From positions 1-32,686 of the forward strand of contig JADJRU010000029.1 of NCBI GenBank assembly GCA_016712105.1: a DNA stretch of 32,686 bases. The letters are read 5' to 3'. The position numbers were made by a program, and so were the translations under genes. The number at the start of each line of letters is the position of its first letter. Position 1 is the stretch's first letter. This DNA comes from Ahniella sp. GTDB taxonomy: Bacteria; Pseudomonadota; Gammaproteobacteria; Xanthomonadales; Ahniellaceae. Below are positions 16,820-26,842 of the stretch, in pieces. A model generated the notes under the pieces. The model did not search any database. It worked only from the letters and a program-made list of their open reading frames with translations, and was not told the DNA's origin.

Positions 16820-17653
16820 ATGCGATACCGATCGATCTTCATCTCGGACGTGCACCTGGGCACGCCGGATTGCCAAGCCGATTATCTGCTTGGATTCCTA
16901 CAGGCGGTGCGCGTCGATCAGATCTACCTCGTCGGAGACATCATCGATCTCGAGGCCATGTCGGCAAGGGCTTTCTGGCCAGCCAGTCATGCCGGCGTGA
17001 TCGGGCAGTTGCTGCTGATGGCGTCACGCGGCACCCGCGTCGTGTACATCCCAGGCAACCACGATGCCGCCTTGAGGGGTTTGGCAGGGCAGACAATCAG
17101 TGGCATCGAAGTGCGACTCAACGCGGAACATGTCGGGGCCGATGGGCGGCGCTTCCGGGTCAGTCATGGTGATGAATACGATTCCGAGCGCCTCGGGCGA
17201 GACTGGCTCGTCTGGGTGGGTGAATACGCCCGCCAATTCGTCTGCTGGCTGAATCGAGGCTTCAACCGAGTGCGCCGGCGTTGGGGCTTGCCCTACTTGC
17301 CCTTGCCGATTGTCGCGAAGTCCCGGATCGAGGCTGCGCTGAACTACATCCAGGAATTCGAGGAGCGCGTCAGTGCCGGGGCTGTCGAAGGCGGTTATGA
17401 CGGGCACATCTGCGGGCACATTCATTTCGGTGCCATCCGGGAGATCAACGGCGTGACGTACATGAACGATGGCGACTGGGTCGAACACTGCACGGCACTG
17501 ACGGAAGATGCCTCGGGTCAGTGGTCATTGCTGCATTGGAGCGGCAGTGCCACGGAGTTGGCCCGGGCCGGACTGGACGGCGTGACGTCGCGACTGCCGG
17601 CGCGACTGCCACTGACCTCGTTACATGCAGCGGCCAAAAGACAGGCCGCTTGA
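16820..17653 (+). CDS. plcP: PlcP-like metallophosphoesterase (phospholipase C of lipid remodelling)
   Basis: Calcineurin-like phosphoesterase of 277 residues. Metal-binding motifs are complete: ISDVHLG (residues 8-14), GDIIDLEA near 39, GNHD near 78, SHGDEYD near 115, and CGHIHFG near 197. On sequence alone it could be called a UDP-2,3-diacylglucosamine hydrolase (LpxH-like). Next to btaA/btaB it is better read as PlcP, the enzyme known from Sinorhizobium that removes phospholipid head groups under phosphate starvation and yields diacylglycerol for betaine lipid synthesis. The start has GGGGAG at 16807-16812. The stop at 17651-17653 directly abuts the btaB stop on the other strand, sharing TGATCA. 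The PlcP assignment is inferred from length, motifs and context. Confidence 0.8.
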   Translation: MRYRSIFISDVHLGTPDCQADYLLGFLQAVRVDQIYLVGDIIDLEAMSARAFWPASHAGVIGQLLLMASRGTRVVYIPGNHDAALRGLAGQTISGIEVRLNAEHVGADGRRFRVSHGDEYDSERLGRDWLVWVGEYARQFVCWLNRGFNRVRRRWGLPYLPLPIVAKSRIEAALNYIQEFEERVSAGAVEGGYDGHICGHIHFGAIREINGVTYMNDGDWVEHCTALTEDASGQWSLLHWSGSATELARAGLDGVTSRLPARLPLTSLHAAAKRQAA

Positions 17654-18400
17654 TCAGGAACGGGTGAGTGTGGCCGGTTTGATCCCGATGAACCGGAAGT
17701 ACGGGACACTCATCCCGAGCAACATCGGAACTGGTTGGACGCGCTCGACCAGTTCGTGCTCGGGAAACCGCTCTGCAAGATGGCGCAAACGCCGACCGTC
17801 GAGTTCAACCCCGTCGTGCGCAAACCAGCGTGACCAGAATGTGCGGGTCAGTGCACCATGGCGCACGCGCGCGGGGGCGCCGCCAGACCACAGATAGAAG
17901 TCGACCACGGCGAGTTTTCCGCCCGGCCGCAAAAGCCTCAGGGCATTGTCGATCACATCACCGAAGGTCGGCATCATGCTGAGTGCATAGGAAATCACCA
18001 CCGCATCGAATCGTTGTGGTGAATCGAAACTTGCCGCATCGGATTCAACGATCCGCACGTTCGTCCGGTCCCGATGCCGCATTTTCGATTGCGCGAGCAA
18101 GGCGGGACACAGATCGACCAGCACGAATTGGCCTGTTGCGAGCAGGTTGGTCGGGAATCGATCCAGATTTGCGCCGGTCCCGGCGCCCAGTTCGAGCACA
18201 CTGGCGTTCTCCGGTAGTGCCAGCGAATCGACCAGGTCCTGGCGTCCTCCCAGCAGGCGCTCGCGGAACCGGTCGTAGTCGGCGGCTTGTGGCCGGTAGA
18301 ACTGGTCCAGTCGATCCCGATGCGAGATGCCGGATGGCATGCCGCGCAGCAGTGCACCGACGACGCGGGCGTCACTCCGCAGGCGATCAAGCGCACGCAT
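17654..18400 (-). CDS. btaB: BtaB, diacylglyceryl-homoserine N-methyltransferase
   Basis: SAM-dependent methyltransferase that trimethylates diacylglycerylhomoserine to the betaine lipid DGTS. It has 248 residues. The N-terminal region has RDRLDQFYRPQAADYDRFRERLL, typical of BtaB. Class I SAM motifs follow: VLELGAGTGANLDRF (motif I), LVDLCPALL, and the VVISYALSMMP and LLRPGGKLAVVDFYLW blocks. The start at 18400 overlaps the end of btaA by 14 bases, which supports one operon transcribed btaA then btaB and the pairing of functions. The 3' end abuts plcP with no intervening base. Confidence 0.9.
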   Translation of the reverse strand: MRALDRLRSDARVVGALLRGMPSGISHRDRLDQFYRPQAADYDRFRERLLGGRQDLVDSLALPENASVLELGAGTGANLDRFPTNLLATGQFVLVDLCPALLAQSKMRHRDRTNVRIVESDAASFDSPQRFDAVVISYALSMMPTFGDVIDNALRLLRPGGKLAVVDFYLWSGGAPARVRHGALTRTFWSRWFAHDGVELDGRRLRHLAERFPEHELVERVQPVPMLLGMSVPYFRFIGIKPATLTRS

Positions 18401-19563
18401 TGGCGACCACCAGTCCAGCGTAGGTGTGCACGCGGTCCGCCGCTTGCCAGTCGGAAATCCGATCGTGATGAAGGTTCAACAGATCACCGATCCGACGGCT
18501 CTGGCCGGGCAACGACAATCGACCGAGGAACTGCGGGCTCGCCTCCGCGCTGCGCAGCAGGATCCGTGCAAAAAATCGCCTGCCACTCTTCCGACAGCGC
18601 ATCCGGATGGGCGTTGCTGAGCCAGTCCATGTGATCGAGCAGCACAAAATGCGAGTACCGCTGGGGGTGCGCGCGGAGCACTTCGGTGACCGTCGCAGTC
18701 TGGACGTGAAGGCGATCGAGCAGCCCGTCACGCAACCTCTGGATCTGTCCCGGGCGGAGGTACTCCGGGCAGCAGTCCGGCAGGTAATGCCCGCGCCAGT
18801 AGAGCTGCCAGAAATAGTTGTCACGCAGCGGCAGTTCTCGCATGACATATTCGATCGAGTCGCGGATGAACGACGCGGCGGAGTCGCCTTGCTGGTGTTC
18901 GACCAGGCGACGCTGTGCGACCGGTACCCCAAGCAGGGTCATCAGGCCCTGGCTCGACAGCAGTCGGTTCAGCCATGGTGACCAGAGCTTCGGCGCAACC
19001 TCGCGGTCGTAGATGGCGCGTTGCGCCTCGATGCCGTCGGCGTCGAACAGTCGGCCGATGGCCGTGCGCAAGGCCGGACGCAGCCGCAGATATCGTTGGA
19101 AGTTCCAGGCGACGTAGCCGGACAAACCGTGGAAATAGAAGCTGCCGCGCCGGCTCTTGAACCAATGCAGGCGCCGTTGCCAGTAGTCCCTGGCAAAAGG
19201 GCTCAGTGATGCTTTCAGCTGGCGATCGAACACGGTATCGATCGTGTCCAGCCGACCCCGGCCGAACATCTCGAACACCTGCGCGTCATCCAGATTGCGG
19301 ATGGCCGCCACTTTCAGTTCCAGAAGGGCGTTCTGGCGCGGATTGGCATCCACGGCCGTGACTGTCCCGGCGCCGGCCAGCAAATAGTCGAGGGCATTAC
19401 ACCCGGCGCTGGTGATCACCAGAAGGTCGGAATCCGCCTTAAGACCGAGAATTTCCCGGTCGACCGCGGGGTCCTCCCAGCAGGTGTTGTAGACCAGGTT
19501 CCGGCCTGCGACGGCATCAAAAACACGTTGGTTGAGTCGGTCGAGCAGGCGGCTGGAGGACAT
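18387..19563 (-). CDS. btaA: BtaA, SAM:diacylglycerol 3-amino-3-carboxypropyltransferase (one frameshift)
   Basis: Transfers the 3-amino-3-carboxypropyl group of SAM to diacylglycerol, the first step of DGTS synthesis at the membrane. The protein starts MSSSRLLDRLNQRVFDAV, then NLVYNTCWEDPAVD, the SAM-binding SAGCNALDYLL and VDANPRQNALLELK, and late SHFVLLDHMDWLS. After SEEWQAIF the first frame drifts to a non-family tail ending at 18484, while the next frame continues ARILLRSAEAS to AADRVHTYAGLVVANACA and stops at 18387. The switch is at six A on the + strand (18570-18575, T on the coding strand); five would restore one frame, so an extra base is likely. The start at 19563 is preferred because upstream in-frame sequence is not family-like. 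Confidence 0.88.
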
Positions 19564-19609
19564 GCTGAAGCGCTCTTCGGGGGTTAACGGGCGATGCTCG
19601 GCCCTGTCG

Positions 19610-19649
19610 ATGACTCGATCATGACCGGATCGTGTGGCTTCGATGACAG
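19610..19649 (-). promoter_or_regulatory. Pho box-like array upstream of btaA
   Basis: Read along btaA (- strand) there are units at exact 11-base spacing: CTGTCAT (19643-19649, a perfect consensus unit), a degenerate GCCACAC (19632-19638), CGGTCAT (19621-19627) and GAGTCAT (19610-19616). Spacers are CGAA, GATC and GATC. Orientation matches a Pho box acting on btaA, and the last unit is 46 bases before its ATG. Three of four units keep GTCAT. It suggests PhoB control of btaA-btaB; no strong -10 was found. Confidence 0.6.
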
Positions 19650-19734
19650 TCCGTTTCAGGCCGACGCCTGGCCCGTCGTGGCAAAAAGTCATGAACAATT
19701 CCCGAATTGCCCGCACTTCGCCCCGGTGCCGACC

Positions 19735-19765
19735 TTGGCGCGCCGAAGTGCCCCCCGGCTATACT
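19735..19765 (+). promoter_or_regulatory. Possible sigma-70 promoter of sucA
   Basis: TTGGCG (19735-19740) and TATACT (19760-19765) lie 59 bases before the sucA GTG. The -10 match is good, but the 19-base spacing is longer than ideal and the spacer holds six C in a row, so one base could be miscounted. Confidence 0.4.
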
Positions 19766-19824
19766 CCGCAGTCCCCTGCGGCCGCAGCTTTGGCGCGGCA
19801 CGAACCCTTGAAGCGAGAACGGAT

Positions 19825-22662
19825 GTGAGTTTGCTCGAGCAGTTTCGTCGATCTTCCGAATTGGGTACCGGCAACCAGGCCTATGTCGATGGCTTGTTTG
19901 AGTCATGGCTGGCCGATCCGGCTTCGGTATCCGCTGAATGGCGCGCTTATTTCGAGTCGCTGAACGCGACGGGCGACAAAGCGCATGGCCCGGTCATCGA
20001 TGCCTTTGCGCTGGACGCCAAACGTCCACTCGCAGCGCGTCTGGCTGCTGCGGCGCCGGCCAACAACGATTACGCCGACCGTCAGGGCCAGGTCCTGCGC
20101 CTCGCGAATGCCTACCGTGCCCGCGGCCACCTGAGGGCGAACCTCGATCCGCTCGGGATGATGGCCAAGTTGCCGTCGCCGGATCTCGAGTTGTCGTTCC
20201 ACGGTCTGTCCGATGCCGACCTCAAGACCGAATTTTCGACCGGTGTCCATCATGAGCCTCGGGTGCACGCGCCCCGCCTGGGCGACCTGCTCGGTCGACT
20301 GCAGGCCACGTACACGCAGTCGATCGGTGCCGAGTTCATGCACATCGACGACTCCGAACAGCGCCGCTGGTTCCAGGACCGGCTGGAACGGGCCGCAGGC
20401 CGGTTCGGCTTCGATGCCGCGAAGAAGCAGCGGCTCCTCGAGCGCCTGACCGCGGCCGAAGGCCTCGAGCGCTACCTGCACACCAAGTACGTCGGCCAGA
20501 AGCGCTTCTCGCTGGAAGGCGGTGAATCACTGATCCCGATGGTCGATGGCGTGATCCAGACCGCCGGCACCGATGGCGTGAAGGAAATCGTCATCGGTAT
20601 GGCGCATCGCGGCCGCCTCAACCTGCTGATCAACACCCTCGGCAAGGCACCGGGCCTGCTGTTCGACGAGTTCGAAGGCAAGCACGCGCACCACACCGAC
20701 CCGGCCCACACCGGCGACGTGAAGTACCACATGGGTTATTCCGCCGATGTGCGACCGAAGGCGGCCCGGTCCATCTGGCGCTGGCGTTCAACCCGTCGCA
20801 TCTCGAAATCGTCGATCCGGTCGTGGCCGGTTCCGTCCGCGCGCGCCAGTCGCGCCGCAAGGACGACAGCGGCAACTCGGTCATGCCGGTCCTGATCCAC
20901 GGCGACTCGGCCTTCGCCGGCCAGGGCGTGATCATGGAACTGTTCAACATGTCGCAGGCACGCGGTTTCGCGGTCGGCGGCACCGTGCATCTCGTCGTGA
21001 ACAATCAGGTCGGCTTCACCACCAGCCGCCCAGATGACACGCGTTCGACGCTCTACTGCACCGATGTGGCGAAGATGGTCAACTGCCCGATCATTCCGTG
21101 AACGGTGACGATCCGGAAGCCTGCGTGTTCGTCTCCGAGTTGGCGTTCGAATATCGCCAGCGGTTCAAGCGCGACGTGGTGATCGACCTGGTCTGTTATC
21201 GCCGCCACGGCCACAACGAAGCCGACGAACCGGCCGCGACGCAGCCCCTGATGTATCAGACCATTCGCGCCCGCAAGACAACGCGCGAACTGTATGCCGA
21301 GCAGCTTGCCGCCGCAGCGGTGATCCAGCCCGCCGAAGCCAAGGCGCTGGTCGACGGCTACCGCGCCAAGCTCGATGCAGGCCAATCGGTGGCCGAGCTG
21401 TCCAAGGCCGACCGATGGCCTGCCGATCATCGAATGGCACCATCTCCACGACGGCAAGCTCGACGACGGCGCCGTCACCGGCGTGCCGCGGGCAAGCCTG
21501 GAAGCGCTGTCGGACCGCATCAACACGATTCCGGCCAACTGGTCGTTGCATCCGCGCGTCGCGAAGGTCTACGAAGACCGCCTGAAGATGCAGGCCGGCG
21601 AACTGCGCATGGACTGGGGCTTTGCCGAAACGCTGGCCTATGCGACGCTGGTCGACGAAGGCACGAAACTCCGTCTGGTCGGTCAGGATGCCGGTCGCGG
21701 CACGTTCTTCCACCGCCATGCCGTCACGCACGACCAGAAGACCGGCGAAGCCCATTTCCCGCTGCGGACTGGCGAGAACCCGGGGTCGGTGGTGATCATC
21801 GACTCGTTGCTGTCGGAAGAAGCGGTGATGGCGTTCGAGTACGGTTACTCGACAACCGATCCGGGGACGCTGGTGATCTGGGAAGGCCAGTTCGGCGACT
21901 TCGCGAACGGCGCCCAGGTGGTGATCGACCAGTTCATCTCCTCGGGTGAAGCGAAGTGGGGCCGCCTCTGCGGCATGGCCCTGTTCCTGCCGCATGGCTA
22001 CGAAGGGCAGGGGCCGGAGCATTCCTCGGCGCGCCTCGAACGCTTCCTGCAATTGTGTGCGGTCAACAACATGCAGGTCGTCACGCCGACGACCCCTGCG
22101 CAGATGTTCCACCTGCTGCGTCGCCAGATGCTGCGCGATGTGCGCAAGCCGCTGGTGGTGATGACGCCGAAGTCGATGCTGCGCCACAAGCTCTCGACCT
22201 CGACGCTGGACGAGCTGCAGGACGGTCAGTTCCAACGACCTGATCCCGGATACGTTCGCGAAGAACGCCGACCAGGTCACACGTGTGGTCGTTTGCGCTG
22301 GCAAGGTTTACTACGACCTGCTCGAAGACGCCGAGAAGCGTGCGCTCGACAACGTCGCGATCGTGCGCGTGGAGCAGCTGTATCCGTTCCCGCGCGCCGA
22401 ACTCAAGGCAGAGCTGGCGCGGTTCCCGAAGGCCAAGGACTTGATCTGGTGCCAGGAAGAACCGATGAACCAGGGCGCCTGGTACCAGATTGGCCATCAC
22501 TTGAATGCCAGTATGGGTGCCCAGCACAAACTGCATTACGCCGGGCGCGCGCGCTCGGCAGCGCCCGCTTGCGGCAAACTCGCCACCCATGTGGTTGAGC
22601 AGGCCGAGCTGTTGGCGCAAGCGCTGACCGCCAAGTTGAATGGCGCGCACGCCGAAGACTGA
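19825..22662 (+). CDS. sucA: SucA, 2-oxoglutarate dehydrogenase E1 (four frameshifts)
   Basis: Thiamine-diphosphate-dependent E1 subunit of the TCA-cycle 2-oxoglutarate dehydrogenase. Summed over frames it spans about 945 residues, the normal length. It starts at GTG 19825 (VSLLEQFRRSS, then YVDGLFESWLADP). Conserved blocks include SLEGGESLIPMVDG, GMAHRGRLNLLIN, GDSAFAGQGVIMELFNMSQ, VCYRRHGHNEADEP, FFHRHAVTHDQ, PHGYEGQGPEHSSARLERFLQ and WCQEEPMNQGAWYQ. The frame changes near 20753, 21096, 21413 and 22233; each time the family sequence resumes at once, so single-base losses or gains explain all four. No internal domain is missing. Errors are more likely than decay because sucB and most of lpd are intact, but four in one gene is notable. 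Confidence 0.88.
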
Positions 22663-22704
22663 TGGTCTTCCACACCGAATCACCGAATCCCAAGAGGTCA
22701 CGTC

Positions 22705-23928
<1,224 letters not shown>

Positions 23929-23942
23929 CCAGACGAGGAGCC

Positions 23943-25368
23943 ATGAGCACAACAATTTGACGTGATCGTCATCGGCGGCGGCCCCGGCGGTTACGTCGCC
24001 GCGATCCGCGCTGCCCAGCTTGGCCTGAAAACGGCCTGTATCGACGACTTCATCGGCAAGGACGGCAAGCCCGCGCTCGGTGGCACCTGCCTGAATGTCG
24101 GCTGCATTCCGTCGAAGGCGCTGCTCGATTCGTCGAAGCAGTTCCACAACCTGACGCATGCGTTCAAGGACCACGGCATCAGTGCCGACAACGCCCGGAT
24201 CGACATCCAGGCGATGGTCGCGCGCAAGGACAAGATCGTGAAGCAGTTCACCGGCGGCATCACGATGCTGTTCAAGGCGAACAAGGTCACGCCGTTTGCC
24301 GGTCGCGGCAAGCTGCTGGCAAACCGCCAGGTTGAAGTGACCGCCGCCGATGGCAGCAAGCAGGTCCTCAGCGCCACGAACGTCATCCTTGCTACCGGTT
24401 CGAAGCCGATCGAACTGCCGTTCGCGAAATTCGACGGTGAATACATCGTCGACAACGCTGGCGCACTCGATTTTGCATCGGTGCCAAAACGCCTCGGCGT
24501 GATCGGCGCTGGCGTGATCGGACTCGAACTCGGTTCCGTGTGGAAGCGCCTTGGTTCCGAAGTCACCGTCGTCGAGGCGATGCCGGACTTCCTCGCCGCG
24601 GCCGATGCCGACATCGCCAAGACCGCCAAACGCGAGTTCGACAAACAAGGCTTGAAGATCCACCTCGGTGCCAAGGTCTCGAAGGCCGAGTTGAAGGGCG
24701 GTGAAGTGCACCTCAACTACACCGACAAGGATGGCGACAAGGCCATCGTCGTCGACAAACTGCTCGTGGCTGTCGGCCGTCGTGCACACACCGATGGCCT
24801 GTTGGCCGAAGGCACCGGCGTCAAGCTGGATGACCGCGGCCGGGTGCTGGTCGACGAACACTGCTGGACCGGCGCCGAAGGCGTGTGGGCCATCGGTGAC
24901 TGCGTGCGTGGCCCGATGCTGGCGCACAAGGCCTCCGAAGAAGGCATCGCCGTCGCCGAGATCATCGCCGGCAAGCCCGGTCACGTGAATCTCGATACGG
25001 TGCCGTGGGTCATCTACACCGAGCCGGAAGTCAGCTGGGTCGGCAAGACCGAACAGCAACTCAAGGCCGATGGCGTGCCGTACAAGACCGGTTCCTTCCC
25101 GTTTGCCGCCATCGGCCGCGCCGTCGCCATGAACGAAACCGCCGGCATGGTGAAGATCATCGCCCACGCCGAAACCGACCGGATCCTCGGTGTCCACATG
25201 GTCGGTGCCTGTGTGTCGGAAATGATCCACGAAGCCGTGGTCGCGATGGAATTCCACGGCTCCGCCGAAGACCTCGCCCGCATCTGCCACGCCCATCCGA
25301 CCCTGTCGGAAGCCGTGCACGAAGCGGCGCTGGCGGTCGACAAGCGCGCGATCCACAAGGCGAATTGA
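23943..25368 (+). CDS. lpd: Lpd, dihydrolipoyl dehydrogenase E3 (frameshift at codon 4)
   Basis: Flavoprotein that reoxidises the lipoyl groups of the complex, producing NADH. Motifs are FDVIVIGGGPGGYVAAIRAAQLG (FAD), the redox disulfide GGTCLNVGCIPSKALLDS, the NAD-binding GVIGAGVIGLELGSVW, AIGDCVRGPMLAHKASEEG, and the C-terminal HAHPTLSEAVHEAALAVDKRAIH with the catalytic histidine-glutamate pair. ATG 23943 has GAGGAG a few bases upstream, but its frame stops after five codons. The long frame begins at about 23953 (QFDVIVIGG). One extra A near 23951-23952, or two missing bases, accounts for it, since M-S-T(-T)-Q-F-D-V is the natural start. With the frame joined the length is about 474 residues. 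It forms an operon with sucA and sucB. Confidence 0.93.
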
Positions 25369-25379
25369 TCAGCTCCGCT

Positions 25380-25615
25380 CCCTTCTCCCGTTTCACGGGA
25401 GAAGGTGGCCGAAGGCCGGATGAGGGCCAGATTGGCGCGAAGTTTTGGCGGGGAAGGTGGCCGAAGGCCGGATGAGGGCCAGATTGGCCTCGAATTGAGT
25501 TCATCGCCAGATTGCCCTCATCTGCCTGTCGGCATCTTCTCCCGCAAGCGGGAGAAGAATGCTTGTTTGTTCCTTCTCCCGTTTTACGGGAAGGTGGCCG
25601 GATGAGCCGGATTGG
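25380..25615. repeat. Cluster of REP-like palindromic repeats
   Basis: Four related units in the non-coding stretch between lpd and the acyltransferase. Unit 1 (25381-25436) opens with a perfect 10-pair stem, CCTTCTCCCG/CGGGAGAAGG, then GGCC-GAA-GGCC and GGATGAGGG. Unit 2 (25453-25488) repeats 36 bases of unit 1 exactly (25401-25436). Unit 3 (about 25511-25557) is inverted and diverged, with its own 10-pair stem (25536-25545 with 25548-25557). Unit 4 (25572-25615) is a shortened copy. The motif looks like the dispersed CTTCTCCCG/GGCCGGATGAGGG repeats common in Xanthomonadales and other bacteria. The rest of 25369-25697 shows no gene. Confidence 0.85.
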
Positions 25616-25697
25616 CCCCGAAAATGGGCAAGGTCCGGATCAGACCAGACTGTCAGCGTCAGAGTTTGGCCGCGCACCCTGTCACAATGCCCGGATC

Positions 25698-26762
25698 ATG
25701 ATCCCGCCGAACGCGCCGCAGGCGTCGAACAACTTCGATCTGCTGCGGCTGCTGTTTGCGGCGGTGGTCTGTGTGGTGCATGCCTACGACCTGTCGGGTA
25801 TGCCGGATCTGGCATGGACCCGCGATTGGCTCTCGTCGATGCTGGCCATCAAGGCCTTCTTCGTGATCAGCGGATTCCTGATCATGATGAGTTACGAACG
25901 CAGCCGTTCGTGGCGCGATTACGCTGATCGGCGCCTGCGCCGGATCTATCCGGCCTATGCGGCGATCGTGTTGTTGTGTGCGTTTGGTCTGGTGTTTGTC
26001 AGTTCCGTGCCCGCCAGCACCTACTTCACCAGCGATCTCTGGTGGAAGTACGTTCTGGCGAACCTGGGCTTCATGAACTTCCTCCAGCATGAATTGCCGG
26101 GCGTGTTTGGCGGGCACCGCCTCGCCGCAGTGAATGGCGCGTTGTGGACGCTGAAGATCGAGGTCATGTTCTATCTCAGCGTGCCGATCCTGGTCTGGCT
26201 GATCCGTCGACTGGGTGCCTGGCCCGTTTTGCTGGCCGGCTTCGTCGCCTCGACCGTCTGGTCGATGGGGTTCGAATACTGGGGCCGCGAGACCGGGCTT
26301 CCGATTTACGACGAACTGGCGCGGCAATTGCCCGGTCAGCTGCGGTATTTCCTGGCTGGCGCCGCTGGCTGGTATCTCCCGGCATTACTCGAACGCCACC
26401 GTCTGGCCAAGGGACTGCTTGCCGTCGGCTTGCTCGCGCTCGTAGGCGTGTTGCCGGGGCTCGCCGTGCTTGAACCGATCGCGCTCGCCGCGCTGGTGCT
26501 GATCGTCGCGCGCGGACCCCAACTGCCGTCGCCGGCCCGCTGGGGCGATTTTTCCTATGGCGTCTATATCGTGCACTTTCCGGTCATCCAGTTGGCGATC
26601 CATTTTGGGGCCACCGCCCTGGGTGGCCTGCCGTTCCTGCTGTTGACGCTGTCACTGACGCTGCTTGGCGGGGTCGTGTTCTGGCACGGTATCGAAAAGC
26701 GTTTCCTGCGCCGGGACAGCCATTACCGGCAGGCAGGCCAGGGTGTCCGCGCACCTTCGTGA
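25698..26762 (+). CDS. Acyltransferase family 3 (OafA/YrhL-like) membrane protein
   Basis: Integral membrane O-acyltransferase of 354 residues with about ten hydrophobic segments. The family signature is visible: NNFDLLRLLFAAVVCVVHAY with its conserved histidine at the start, FFVISGFLIMMSYERS, the basic RDYADRRLRRIYPAY segment, and late FSYGVYIVHFPVIQL. Members acetylate or acylate surface glycans, exopolysaccharide or lipids; the substrate here cannot be told. The start at 25698 directly precedes the first family segment; the upstream open frame to 25512 runs through the REP-like repeats and is not coding. No glycan-synthesis neighbours are present. Confidence 0.88.
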   Translation: MIPPNAPQASNNFDLLRLLFAAVVCVVHAYDLSGMPDLAWTRDWLSSMLAIKAFFVISGFLIMMSYERSRSWRDYADRRLRRIYPAYAAIVLLCAFGLVFVSSVPASTYFTSDLWWKYVLANLGFMNFLQHELPGVFGGHRLAAVNGALWTLKIEVMFYLSVPILVWLIRRLGAWPVLLAGFVASTVWSMGFEYWGRETGLPIYDELARQLPGQLRYFLAGAAGWYLPALLERHRLAKGLLAVGLLALVGVLPGLAVLEPIALAALVLIVARGPQLPSPARWGDFSYGVYIVHFPVIQLAIHFGATALGGLPFLLLTLSLTLLGGVVFWHGIEKRFLRRDSHYRQAGQGVRAPS

Positions 26763-26766
26763 CGCC

Positions 26767-26785
26767 CAAGGTGACAACCACCTTG
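26767..26785 (+). terminator. Hairpin after the acyltransferase gene
   Basis: CAAGGTG (26767-26773) pairs with CACCTTG (26779-26785) around ACAAC, four bases after the acyltransferase stop. GCCGGTTTTC follows at a short distance. It is a weak intrinsic terminator candidate separating this gene from cphA. Confidence 0.4.
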
Positions 26786-26799
26786 CCGGTTTTCGTGCC

Positions 26800-26827
26800 T
26801 TGAAGTAGCTTCGACCGACAACACTAT
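26800..26827 (+). promoter_or_regulatory. Weak promoter candidate for cphA
   Basis: TTGAAG (26800-26805) and CACTAT (26822-26827) are 16 bases apart, 15 bases before the cphA ATG. The short leader and poor -10 match make this tentative. GGAG at 26831-26834 is the ribosome site. Confidence 0.25.
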
Positions 26828-26842
26828 GCCGGAGCTCAAGCG

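Noticed and set aside
16820..17653. LpxH (lipid A UDP-diacylglucosamine hydrolase) as the main call
   Set aside because: The length, the bta neighbours and the Pho box-like repeats favour PlcP, though LpxH-like activity cannot be excluded from sequence alone.
25512..25697. 62-residue N-terminal extension of the acyltransferase
   Set aside because: This part is translated REP-like repeat sequence; the family match begins at the ATG at 25698.
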